The notes under the pieces are model-generated. The model searched no databases. It saw nothing but the letters and a program-made list of their open reading frames with translations, and had not been told where the DNA came from. Below are positions 20,942-31,566 of a DNA stretch of 31,666 nucleotides, piece after piece. Made by a program: the position numbers and the translations under genes. Each line of letters begins with the position of its first letter. Position 1 is the stretch's first letter. The stretch lies in NCBI GenBank assembly GCA_037176905.1, contig JBBBWG010003292.1, forward strand, positions 1-31,666, given 5' to 3'. The DNA comes from Azolla pinnata. Lineage: Eukaryota > Streptophyta > Polypodiopsida > Salviniales > Salviniaceae.

Positions 20942-23900
20942 TTAGGACGTATGGCTTGTATTGTCCCAAACACGTTCCAAAACTTGCCTGCACAAGATTT
21001 TAAGATACATACACATTAGTTATGTTGAGACAGAATAAAATTAAAGAGTACCATGCCCCCCAGCCAACAAACCTGCTGTTCTTCCTTTCTGAGCTTTTGA
21101 CAATGTCAGCTAAAGTGCCAGATTGTTGGTGGCATCTATTCGCAATGGTCGAAGTGCCCTCCCTCGTCTTTGGTTTTGTGAAGCATCTTGTGGATGAAGG
21201 AAAAGCTTGTGCTCTCGCAGGTGCTTGTACATGGCCGTCATGAATCAGTATACTGTTAGATCCAGAAATCGAGTTAGCTCCACTACACAACATGGAAGTG
21301 ACGGAAGTGCCTGCATTCGGCAAGCAATCTTGAACCATAAAAGTTTCAACAGCGTCTTGTTTCTTGGCACTGTTTCTACCCACAGGCAGCTGTTGTTTCA
21401 AGTGTGTTTGTGGAAGTGAATGCAGAATACGGCTTCTCTCCTCTTGTATACAGGATATTGGCTGGCCATGGTGATCCTTGAAAGTAGATGGTTCCATGTG
21501 GCCAAATTGATTTGAAGATACATCTTGCAAGGTATGCGAAGGAGTTCTTAAGTTACCCACTGCAAAAGAATGGTTCTTTAACCCATTAGGATCTCCATGC
21601 CATACTTGAGCTGTAGGTCTAAACCTATCTTGTGGATACTGTGTATTCTGTGGTACACTAGAATGATAAAACCACTGCTCTCCATTTTGACCCATTGAAT
21701 TTCCTATGGCCAAGGATTTAATGTTGCTATTCGTTACCATTACATTTTTCCCCATGAGTTTGAATACTGGATTTCCAAATATGTGCACCACGCCTTGATC
21801 CCCAGAGTATTCTACAGCACTGTAATTATTAAGACCTGCCTCAGATATGTCACCATTTATCCTTGAGGATGTTATGTTTCTAGGCATGTGTGGGACTGAA
21901 GAAGTATTCTGCTCACCACATGCACCAATAGTTCCTGCTACTGGATTAACATAGTTTGTGATACATCCAGGACTTCTTTCCTTGGCAGAATATGAATTTG
22001 GATGCAAATACTGTGGATGATGCATGCCCTTCCCAGTTGATGTTTGAAGGTTGTTATTAGTACTTTGCGATGGGAAAGCATTATCATATTCATGGCTTCC
22101 ATGTAAATCCTGAAGTACATGCTGAGGACATGGCATTGACGTAGGTTGGCATCCACTCATGATGTGCATGGGATCCTGTGCCATGATGGCTTTAGACCTC
22201 ACAAAATTATCCAACAAATCAGACATTCTCCCAGTTTGCAAGCCAAGTTGTGAAGTTGAAATTGAATCTAGATTAGATGTTAAGACCCTTGAGTTCATGC
22301 TATCAAGTCGACTCTGGTGTGCCATATCAGTTTGAAGCGACATTTGTAACCCTTTGTCTGTGCCTTCATTCAGAACAACGTGGTTTTGCTGCTGTGCAAT
22401 CCTGTTTCTCCCAGGGTGTTTGTTCTCACTATCCTTTTGATAGAAAACCTGCTGATTTCTGTTTCCCCCAGTTCTTTTGAAAGAATCACTTCTTACATCT
22501 TGCCTGTCATGAACATCAAAAGTAGCATGGTATCTTTCATGTGAATTATTTCTCAGAAAATGCTGTTCTAAGGGTAATATAACTCCTGGTATAGAGATTT
22601 CTTGAGTTCCTAAGCTGTGAGAAGACTCATTCATGTTTAAACGATGAGGTTCTATGTCAAGTTGATGATGGTTTATTTGGTTTATTGGGAAACTTTGTTT
22701 TACTGGATCAGGTACATATCCATACGTCATCCTACAGTCACCAATTTGAGGACATGATGAATCTCCTCCTCTCACACTTGAAGATATAATATGCTGCTTT
22801 TTTAATCCATTTTTATTGCAAAAATCACTCTCACCGGTAGGATTGCATGTTTGAACGACCATTTTATGTCCCCCATTTTCTTGAGACTTCCAAGATGCAG
22901 CGTTTGGTATTCTGTTAACAGATTCCACCAAGCTACTAGAGCAAGTTTCCTCAGACAGTTCAATCGAAGATCGATTCTTGGACAAGTCACGGACAGATGC
23001 GCAATCAGAATCCAGATTTTGACACGCCCTTAACTGTTCAATACCATTCAATGATTTTCCAATCACAAGACCTTGCTCTGCTCTGTGTGTATGCATAGTA
23101 TGTTCTAATTCCGTATGAATCTTTTCCACTACCTCCTTAGATGTCCTGTTCTGTGTGAAGGCATGTTCCTCAGCTGTAGTGTCATTGTCATGACTTTTTG
23201 CGAAAGCATTCTCATCCAGAGAACAAGCAGAATGTGACTCGAGTGTAATTCCGCATTCTACTGTATCAAGTATGAGTGACATTGACTCTGGCGTTTTAGA
23301 TGTTTTACAATACTTGGATGCATTGAATGAATCCCAATTCTCTACAGACTGTGTTTGTAAACCTATATTATCACTCTTGGTTTTCTCTTTCAGGGTTTCA
23401 GGCGATTTGCACTTCAGACTGTTATATTGATTATTTCTCAGTCGACCATCCTGCAATAAATAAGTATCTTGGCATAATGTTGCCCCTTCTAATACATTGA
23501 TTTGCGTCTTCATTCCACCATGAGCTTTTGGAAAATTATTCTTCCCCATTTCCTGAGATGCAACATTCACAAGTTTTTTTGTTTTGTGCATAGTTCTCTT
23601 ATTTTTCCATGATTTTCCAGCTCGTTGATCCACATTCTCGTTGTCTGGAAATGCATCAATATGCACATCTTCATCTATCCAGTCGAAGTCTATTTGTGGA
23701 CGCTTCCGATTCTTGAGAGCTTCATCTAAACGTTTGCTATCCAAAGATGGGACCTTCATTTGATATTTACCATTTGTTACAATCCATGATGGACATTCCC
23801 CAGAATATTTGACACAGATATCTCCTGATTTATGAACAACTTCTTGTACACTAAAATCAGAACCTGACTTCTCACTTGGACTGCTAAAGTCTTTTTGTAA

Positions 23901-26900
23901 TCTCTTTTCATCATCTGCACTGGTATCCAATATGGTAGTTTCAAGCCTACTCAACAATACAAGGTCGTCCTCTTCATCATCCAATGCACAATTATCAAGG
24001 TGCTCTGGGCGATCATTCTTTTTCCTTGTTTTAAATTTATCAATATGCTTTGGAGAAGACTTCAATGGTGCTGAAATAGTAGACTTCCCTTCAAGGAAAC
24101 GGTCACCTGTATATTGCAGTTCCTATAACAGCAGCAGAATAGATGGATTTCTAACATGCATAAGTGGTTAACGACATTGAAATCAAAACTCAAAGATATG
24201 TTAGTTTCGTTACTCTATCATTGAAACCACAAATACTGGTTGCAGCATCAAGAAAGACCTCCAAATTTACCACTATTTGTGAGTAAATAAAGAAATGAAT
24301 ATTTCAGCACTTATTGAACGATTCTCTACATTTTGTTAAATTTATTTTTAAGTTGAATACTACTAAGTAGTTATTAATTCACTGTAAGACATACATGTGC
24401 AGCCCAATGGGCAAGTAAACTAGTGTGCACCAGAAAAGTTCAAACAGGATAAGGTCAACGTTAGTAAATGAACCTCTGATTCTCTAGATAATCTCTACCA
24501 TTGCAAGTTTGCACTTTATCATACAAAGATTTAGAATGTCCCACACGGATAATAGAATTTAGGACTATTACCAGAGGGAATTATTCACCAGTGAATATTC
24601 AATGAGAAGACAAATAAGTTGTATCCTCTCAACCCACAAACTCTCATGTATCTTTCATGACTATCTGAACTCACTCTTGAGCCTTATCATATTGAAAAAT
24701 TTGATTTTACTCCAAATCACATGCTTTTCTTAGGATTAACATTTACAGAGTGCCTATCCTTTCAAGCACAATCAACAGAGTGAAGTGAATGGTAGACAGG
24801 TTAGCCATTAGGACTAACAACCTATCATTTGAATATTCCTGGAGTATGTTTGAGGTTGCTTTCACTCGGCAGACAACATTTCACTTGTATCTGCTTGCTT
24901 AGATAGACATGACATAAATAGAACTGCATCCATCCTGAATTCTTTTGATTGCGAATCAGCCCTCTGAGAGGGCAGAAACATTCTCTGGTTTCTCCATTAC
25001 TTTTGAGTCAACTATTTTTCTGTAGTTCCCCTTGTTTTCTGAACAATATCCAGCATGCCATTAAAACTCTAGAACTTATGCAACTGTTACTCGACACATG
25101 TTGAGCATTCAGGCCCCACTTGAATGTGCTCAAGTGTGGAAGTATTGAGAGTACATGGTTCCAAAACATTGGCGCAACCCAGCACATGACAGGTCATAGG
25201 GACAGGTTCTGAAAATTGGAATACGTCAGAGATTTGACATCTGCTCGGACAAAAGGTTGTTCCCACATTCACTTCAAGAAAAAGGAGACAATTTGAGTGT
25301 TTTCGATTGTGCGTTGCAAGCCTACAACACTGACATTTGCAACCAAGTAAAGTTGGAGGTCCCGTATTACACTACAGAGTGACTATCTTGTTGTGCACTC
25401 AAGTGCAAAAGTATTGAGAGTGAATAGAGCTAAACAGATACAGGATGCCTCAAGTGTCTACTCGCTGGTGCCAATGGCAGGAATTTAACTGCTAGAACTG
25501 GAGAGCAATGGACATTAGAAGTGAATGCACAGACATTAGAAGCATATCGCATACTAGAATCCTCTTCTCCTAGTTGGGCCATCTTCAATTTTTGCTATAT
25601 TGGAGAAAGACAACGCTGATATACTGCAGTTTTTATGTTAAATGACATTCGCAGCATCTCTTTTCACAGATATGACATGCACGATGACTTCAGCAAAATA
25701 TAGAAGATTAAAAATTACATCATGTAATTATATAATGTTTAAATCATGTTGCCTACATATTCCTTGAAGTTCCAGGAAAAGAAATGAAGCTTCAACAAGC
25801 ATTGATTTAGGGAATTAACCAACGTTAGACATCATTTGAAGTTAATATGTTTCCAGATAATAAACTTGGAAGGAGGTCCCTGTCCTAAAGCAACAGAAAG
25901 CATTGAAGGAGAGGTTGTATTGGAAGTTGAAAGAGGGGAAAATCAGAATTTTCATTTATTCATATATACAAACAGAAGGAAAAGGAAATAAAAGTACACT
26001 CAACATAGAGCAAAGTCCTATAGTTACTAAAAACTGGAAGAAATCCCATTTTTAAAATCAATACATCAACTAAAAATCACAAAGGTACAATAAATTACCT
26101 CAGATTCCGCATTGGCATTCATACTTGACATGCTCCTTTGTGTTACACGTTCTGATGTTTTTCTAGCACTCAAGTTCTTTGGTTCATCCTGTCTCTGATC
26201 TATCGAAGGTTGATCAATTTCCAATGTCGTGTTCTCTTTCCAGGGTGACTCAAGATGCGATGAGATGAATTTCCCAAGTTTTCTTCTAGACACTCTACCC
26301 TTCCTTACAAACGCAGACACATCAGATGGATGGTCATCTGATTGCATATCATTAGACGATTGATCATTTGTATGTGTATCATCCAGTGCCCATTTCTCAG
26401 AACATAACTCCAAATCCTCTAAGGTTCGAGGAAGTGCCACAGCACATATTTCTACCATGGATCTCATTTTCCGTGGCTTGGTTCTACTCTTGCAAGCCCT
26501 TCCTTCACCATTTTCTGAAGGCAGAACACTTTCCAAACAATGATCAATATGTGCATTTAGTGCAGTGTTCGAAGAAGATGTAAAATTAAGACATACAGGA
26601 CAAACTTGTGGTGTTAGCACATCTATATTTAAACCTGGAAAACTGAAATCTTCAGCATTCCTCCCTTTGTCAGCTTTATGCTGAGGTCCAGTGAATCCTC
26701 GCTCACCAGACAAAGAATCCATATGTTTTAAATCATCAGCCTTCTCACATAATGATTCTGCTATGACTTGAGATGCTTCTTGAAGAACTGAATCCTTATG
26801 CTCGGATGCCGTATGATCACTTTCCTTCTCACATAATGATTCAGATATGACTTGGGATGCCTCTTGAAGAGCTGAATCCTTACACTTGGATCCCGTATCA

Positions 26901-28288
26901 CTTTCCTTAGTTGAACCCATGTTTGCATCAAGCATGGCTTCATTGTTAAGAAACTTTGCATGGACACCATTTCCATTGATGTTGACATCAAGTTCCATAC
27001 TTTCACCACAGGATGCTGGTGATTGGCACAGTATACTAGCAGCATCGCTTCTCCTGTCTTTCATTTGTGTTTTTCCAAGATCTATGAGATCCACTTCCAC
27101 ATTCGCAATGGTATCATCACAGTCACATGCACTGTCACTTGATATATGACATGATTTTTCAAAACCTAGAATATTCCCAGGCGATATATTGTCTGGTCCT
27201 TCTATATTAGTTGTAGTATCAGATTGCATCCCCACAGTATGTGCATCAAAAACTTGGGCTATTTCTTCGTATCCTCGATTTTCTTGCTCTTCTTCCTCCT
27301 CCTCTTCTTCCAGACCTGTTTTAAAACGGTCATCATCATCATCTTCATTATACTCATGATCACCTTCTTCAGGGCTACTTGTTTCAAGATGTTCATAATC
27401 TGCTTCATTTTGAGCGCAATGCTGAACACTTTCCGTCTCTTCATGAGGCACCAACACTCGTTGGTTTCCGTCATGATCTTCTTGTTCTCTCTCTACAGGA
27501 ACATGTCTTTTCGGAGGGGAGTTCAAAGGTGGCAAGAGTGGTTTCACGCCAAATGTTAGGGACTTCTCCAATATTTTCTGCCTGAAAGGCCAGCATTTGG
27601 AGAAGTCGAGGCTACGGACAGAGGACACGAATTTCCTACAACCACAATATGCATCACATATATGTTTTCTATCGAACACAAAACAGATTACTGGCTTGTG
27701 AATAGATAGATAGATAGATAGATGTGTGTGTGTGTGTGTGTATGTATGTATATATATACATATATATCTATGTATATGTGTATGTGTGTGCGATTATGTG
27801 TGAAAGCATGAGAATGGGAGCATTAATGCAGCTAGTTAGCTATTTCATTACCTAAACTGTATGTAAGTAAGTTTATTTAACAATTAAGATTTCTAGAAAC
27901 GTTATATCATATTCATTTAATAGTTCATCTTTAAATTTATAAAATTTAATCTTATGGTGTGAATTAAACAAATTTCTCGAAGCTAGTTTGTGATATCCTT
28001 AACCAGTTATCACATTCTCATGCTTTCACCATAAAATACATATTTGAACTTTGCACAACCCTAAAAAAGGGATAAATAATATGGATCTCCACCCTCAAGC
28101 ATCGGATAAAAACAGAAAAACGAGACTACAAAGATTAGAAACTGCAAAACATGTGTTAGAATTGCAGACCTTATCTGAAAGGGAGGTAGCTCCGGTATGT
28201 GAATATCCCTGCCTTGATCATGTGGTGTTTCCTGTGTATCACACACTGTAGCTCCTGGCTCAACCCTGACCGTTTGTAAGGGAGCCAT
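20942..28288 (-). CDS. HAP8: HAPLESS 8-like protein with C2HC (UBZ4-like) zinc finger, four exons
   Basis: Exons on the minus strand: 28288-28170, 27635-26099, 24122-21073 and 20987-20942. All introns are GT-AG and in frame, giving 1583 aa. The start has LPPFQIR joined across intron 1 to KFVSSVRSLDFSKCWPF, matching the FSIRDYV..R.....NWPF opening of this plant family. Acidic tracts follow (NEDDDDD, LEEEEEEEEQE). A 28-aa duplication lies at about residues 293-338. The zinc finger VCPVCLNFTSSSNTALNAHI has C385, C388, H402 and C406. Next comes KPRKMRSMVEICAVALPRTL, also conserved. Near residue 1336, FKLMGKNVMV is another family motif. Most of exon 3 is polar and probably disordered. In Arabidopsis, hapless mutants fail in male gamete transmission; UBZ4 fingers generally bind ubiquitin or DNA-repair partners. 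The biochemical role is unknown. The protein is longer than I recall for the Arabidopsis one. Confidence 0.8.
24123..26098 (-). other. HAP8 intron 2 (1976 bp)
   Basis: This intron has a GT donor at 26098/26097 and an AG acceptor at 24124/24123. It holds no coding ORF of interest. A diverged direct repeat of about 31 bases, with the core AAGTATTGAGAGT, occurs at 25126-25156 and 25395-25425. Confidence 0.7.
26741..26905 (-). repeat. 84-bp tandem duplication inside HAP8 exon 2
   Basis: The unit at 26741-26824 recurs at 26825-26905 with one 3-base indel and several substitutions. It encodes two copies of a KDS-LQEASQVI-ESLCEK segment. Period and indel are multiples of three, so the frame is kept. 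Confidence 0.9.
27636..28169 (-). other. HAP8 intron 1 with compound microsatellite
   Basis: A 534-bp intron (donor AAG|GTCTGC, acceptor TTGTAG|G). At about 27703-27790 it carries (GATA)n, (TG)n, (TATG)n and (TA)n runs in series. Confidence 0.75.
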
Positions 28289-29425
28289 ACGCTCAAGAAA
28301 TGACGTGGTTTACTCTGAGGCCCAATGAGCACAGTATGATCGATCACCTCAAAATTTGTCTCTTATAGAATATCAGCCCTGGTCCAACACATTACAGCAC
28401 AAGCTAATTCAAAGATGGTTCCCTTGATATTAGAATGGGATTTCAATTGACCGAGTGGCGACTCGTTGATCAACACACATTTGAGATTGCACCGATAACG
28501 TTCAATCTGGATGGATTAAGCACCGATAATATTGCGATTGGCTGGCCAAATAAGTTCGAGATCGTACCTGCAGGTAGAACTTATATGAGCCTATCTGCAT
28601 CCGCTACCACAGCTGGATTGAAACAAGAAGATCGATCGAAGCTCCACCTGTGATCACGATAGGGGTCGGTGACCTCCGACATACGCAGTGAGCCATAGCC
28701 AGAGAAGCTACCAGCAAATACGCTGCCTATAAAGAAGGCTCTGCAGGAAATAGTGAGGATTGCAGTAATGCTGGACGAATCTCTATATCAGGCAAATCAG
28801 CACGGAAGCTCCTGATATCCCAAAGGCTTCAGAAAGGAGCACGTAGCCTGCGCAAGCACTGTAATAAGGCTTGACATGATTGCTGCAGTGGATGGTGATA
28901 TATCAAAAACATCGGAAGAAATGAATGGCCATGGTGTCGAGGCTCTTGCTGGAACCCTAGAACTCCACCTCTGTCGAGAGCTTCGTTAAAGCTGTAATGA
29001 GCGACCAACGTCACATTGCCTTCTTCATATCATAATCTCACCATGGAGTGCCTCAGAAGCCCAAATCTTTCAATTAGTGTGCGCGGATGATGGGAATCCA
29101 TTGCTCGCTTGCCTGGAAATATAAGTACATATATGCCTCACTGAGCTCCATATTCCCATCTTCTTTGGTATCTTGCATACCCGATCTGATGCTCTCTTTC
29201 ATTGGGTACATCCGCATCTCGCCCGCTGGAGCAAGCACCGCAGCCGAAAGAATCACCGCTGTATAACGAAAAACGAAGGTCGTGATATAAAAAGGGGGGC
29301 GGAGTTGCAGGTTTTCACAGGGGAATCAATGAATGAATGCTTGGGGTTTCATGAGAATTCAGGCATGCTGGAGGGATGCGGGTAGCAGGAGAATGCGCGG
29401 AATATAGATCATTCACAGCTCCGGT
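28289..29425. other. HAP8 upstream region with coding-like minus-strand segments
   Basis: This is expected to hold the HAP8 5' UTR or promoter. Two minus-strand open segments look coding-like. One is 28581-28795 (contains CRAFFIGSVFAGSFSGYGSL, ends TAA at 28581). The other is 29074-29263 (contains MRMYPMKESIRSGMQDTKED, follows an acceptor-like TTATACAG). I do not recognise either, and no full gene could be assembled. A 72-codon plus-strand ORF at 28435-28653 is judged to be chance. Confidence 0.3.
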
Positions 29426-29534
29426 CACGCCATAGGCAGCACCAGAATAACATGGACACAGCTCCAGAGCTGAAGGTCTGAAAGCGGGGACAGAGGAGGG
29501 AGCGGAGAAGGGAAATAAGAGTAGCTAGCGAAGA

Positions 29535-29665
29535 AGAAGAAGGAAGGAAGGAAGGAAGGAAGGAAGGAAGGGAGAAGAAGAGGGAAGAAGGAGATGGAAG
29601 AGGAAGGAAGCAGAAGAAGAAGAAGAAGAAGGAGGAGGAGGAGCAGCAGCAGCAGCAGCAGCAGA
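29535..29665 (+). repeat. Compound GGAA / GAA / GGA / GCA microsatellite
   Basis: (GGAA)n at about 29543-29570 is followed by (GAA)n, (GGA)n and (GCA)n up to 29664. The plus-strand frame reads Arg then Ser runs, and the minus-strand frame reads poly-Leu. Both are repeat translations, not genes. Confidence 0.95.
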
Positions 29666-29859
29666 AACCCTAATTCAGTCTCTCTGTGCACAGAAGAGAC
29701 TCTCTTCTCTGTCTATTTCTCTTCTTTCTTTTTTCCTTTTCATTTTTATATTCTCTATCTACTCTTTCTTTCTTAATTACAATTTTGCTCTGAGTTTCGG
29801 CTTCTATCTTTTCCATCATCCTTCTTCTTCTTATTATTACTATTGCATTTCTTCTTCTT

Positions 29860-30185
29860 TCCCTTTTCTTCTTCTTCTTCTTCTTCTTCTTCTTCTTCTT
29901 CTTGACTTTTGTGTTGAAGAAGAAGAATATTTGACCTCTTGATGCACATCATTTCTTTGTCTTCTTCTTGACTTTGTGTTGAAGAGCAATTGATCTCTTT
30001 ATACAGATCAAATAGTTTTCTTCGTCTTCTTCTTGACTTTGGGTTGAAGAGTATTTGACCTCTTGAATCTTGATACACATCCAATCGTTTCCTTCTTCTT
30101 CTTCTTCTTCTTCTTCTTCTTCTTCTTCTTCTTGACTTTGTGTTGAAGAGTATTTGACCTCTTGATGTAGATCGAATCGGTTTCT
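29860..30185 (+). repeat. Minisatellite (about 64-bp units) with internal TTC runs and W-box cores
   Basis: Four units share TTGACTTTGTGTTGAAGAG, then TATTTGACCTCTTGATG, then an AGATC-AAT segment, and each is preceded by a (TTC)n run. TTGACTT starts at 29902, 29969, 30033 and 30132, so the periods are 67, 64 and 99, the last stretched by TTC expansion. The long Lys/Arg/Glu minus-strand ORF across this block is a repeat reading. Confidence 0.9.
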
Positions 30186-31089
30186 TATTAGTTGCAGAGA
30201 AGATAGACAACTTCTTCTTCTTCTTCTTCTTTTGGCCATTCTCACCTTTGATCCTCACCCACTGACGCATTTTGCTCCCCTCTTCTGCTCTAGTACAATG
30301 TCCCAAACATCCATCCATCTATGTCTGCCAGCGTCATACAAGGCACACGAGAGCACCATCCATCGATGTTGGCCCCGACGATTTGTATCTACAACAAGTC
30401 CATGAACCGACGTCCATTATATAGTCCTCTTCCCTCTTGCAGGCTTCTTCCAATTTGATGTTATTGTTTGGCCTCATCTAGTAAGTCACATACTGGCCGA
30501 GAGCCTGTCCGTATCTGATATTGTCTATCAGCATTCCTTCTTCGCTTCCTTCTAACCTCCTATGACCAGTTGCATGCTAGCAAATTGAGTCAAAGGAAAC
30601 ATACTTAATGCATTGTCTGTTAGGCCTCGACCTTCTCGGCACCACCTTTTACGTAACATTCATTGTAAAATTTAATCTCCTCAGCCAACAAGTTCTTGTT
30701 CTCTCTTTTTTCTTCCATGAGTATTTTACAAGACTTTACATGAGGATTGTAAAATTTAATCTCCTCGCGTCAAATTTGCCACCACTATTTTTGCAAGCTT
30801 TACAGCCACTATATCTGTGAGTTTTATCACGATCATTTCCGTGAGTTTTACCATGAGGTTGACGCAACTTTTTTGTGAATTTTTTGCTGTAAACTTTACC
30901 GCCCTTTTTCGCGATTATTGACGCAAGTATTGCCGCGTATATAGACACTTGTTTTGCTGTGACAAAATCTTCACAACTTGACACAATGATTACTGTAATC
31001 ATAGACACGCATTAGACTTGAGTATACATGGACATTTTTATGTGAGCATAGATAGGCATTTAGTATCATGAGTACCAACACAAAAAGGT
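30186..31089. other. Spacer with short direct repeats
   Basis: There is a (TTC)n tract near 30211-30231. A 21-base direct repeat (ATTGTAAAATTTAATCTCCT plus C) occurs at 30662-30682 and 30746-30766. From 30780 to 30970, loosely repeating GTGAGTTTTACC / TGACGCAA elements give a Lys-rich minus-strand ORF that I do not take as a gene. Confidence 0.5.
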
Positions 31090-31157
31090 TCAGTTGTAGA
31101 TTTGAACTTGTGACCTTTAACTATATAAGTTGATATCTTACCAACTAAACTATCTTA
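31090..31157 (-). mobile_element. tRNA-derived relic (SINE-like) on the minus strand
   Basis: On the minus strand TAGTTTAGTTGGTAAG is an A box, followed about 30 bases later by AAGTTCAAATCT, a B box with one change. The spacing fits a tRNA fold with a degraded anticodon arm. Degraded tRNA-derived sequences of this look are common in plant genomes as SINE heads. Confidence 0.55.
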
Positions 31158-31295
31158 TTTCTATCAATAAATAATTTATATTTTAATACTTGATAATATA
31201 TTATAACACTACCATATTAACGTTAAAAAATGACTTGCGATAACTGTCGACATTGCAAGTCCTCAGAGCCACCCAAGTGGCAATCATGCATGCAA

Positions 31296-31337
31296 GCCAC
31301 GTGGCGAGCATACATGAGGCCTAGACCTGTATAAATA
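31296..31337 (+). promoter_or_regulatory. G-box and TATA box of a putative promoter
   Basis: GCCACGTGGC (palindromic G-box, 31296-31305) is followed by TATAAATA at 31330-31337. A GC-balanced leader then leads to an ATG at 31567. A donor-like CTG|GTAATA near 31410 and a poly-T/CAAG acceptor near 31540 would allow an intron in the leader. Confidence 0.5.
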
Positions 31338-31566
31338 CCGAGCTGGTCTCAATATTGAACCATTCCAGTTCAACGCGAGTCTTCGGCGCCTTGTACTCCA
31401 AGTCTCCTGGTAATACAAATCTTGTCTTCTTGTTCTTATCTGGTTTTTTCTTGTCGTGTTCGCGTCTTCCGAGTCCATCATTGTCGACGAGCTTCGGCCG
31501 TGATAATTTGAACAAGATTTTCCACCTCTTTTTTTTCAAGTTTCTTGTCCAAGTGTTAGTATCACA

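Noticed and set aside
21022-24171. Short plus-strand ORFs opposite HAP8 exon 3
   Set aside because: Shadows of the long minus-strand exon.
28435-28653. 72-codon plus-strand ORF upstream of HAP8
   Set aside because: No domain, and the opposite strand looks equally coding-like; kept only as context.
29773-30318. 181-codon Lys/Arg/Glu-rich minus-strand ORF
   Set aside because: It is a reading of TTC runs and the 64-bp minisatellite; composition and repeats explain its length.
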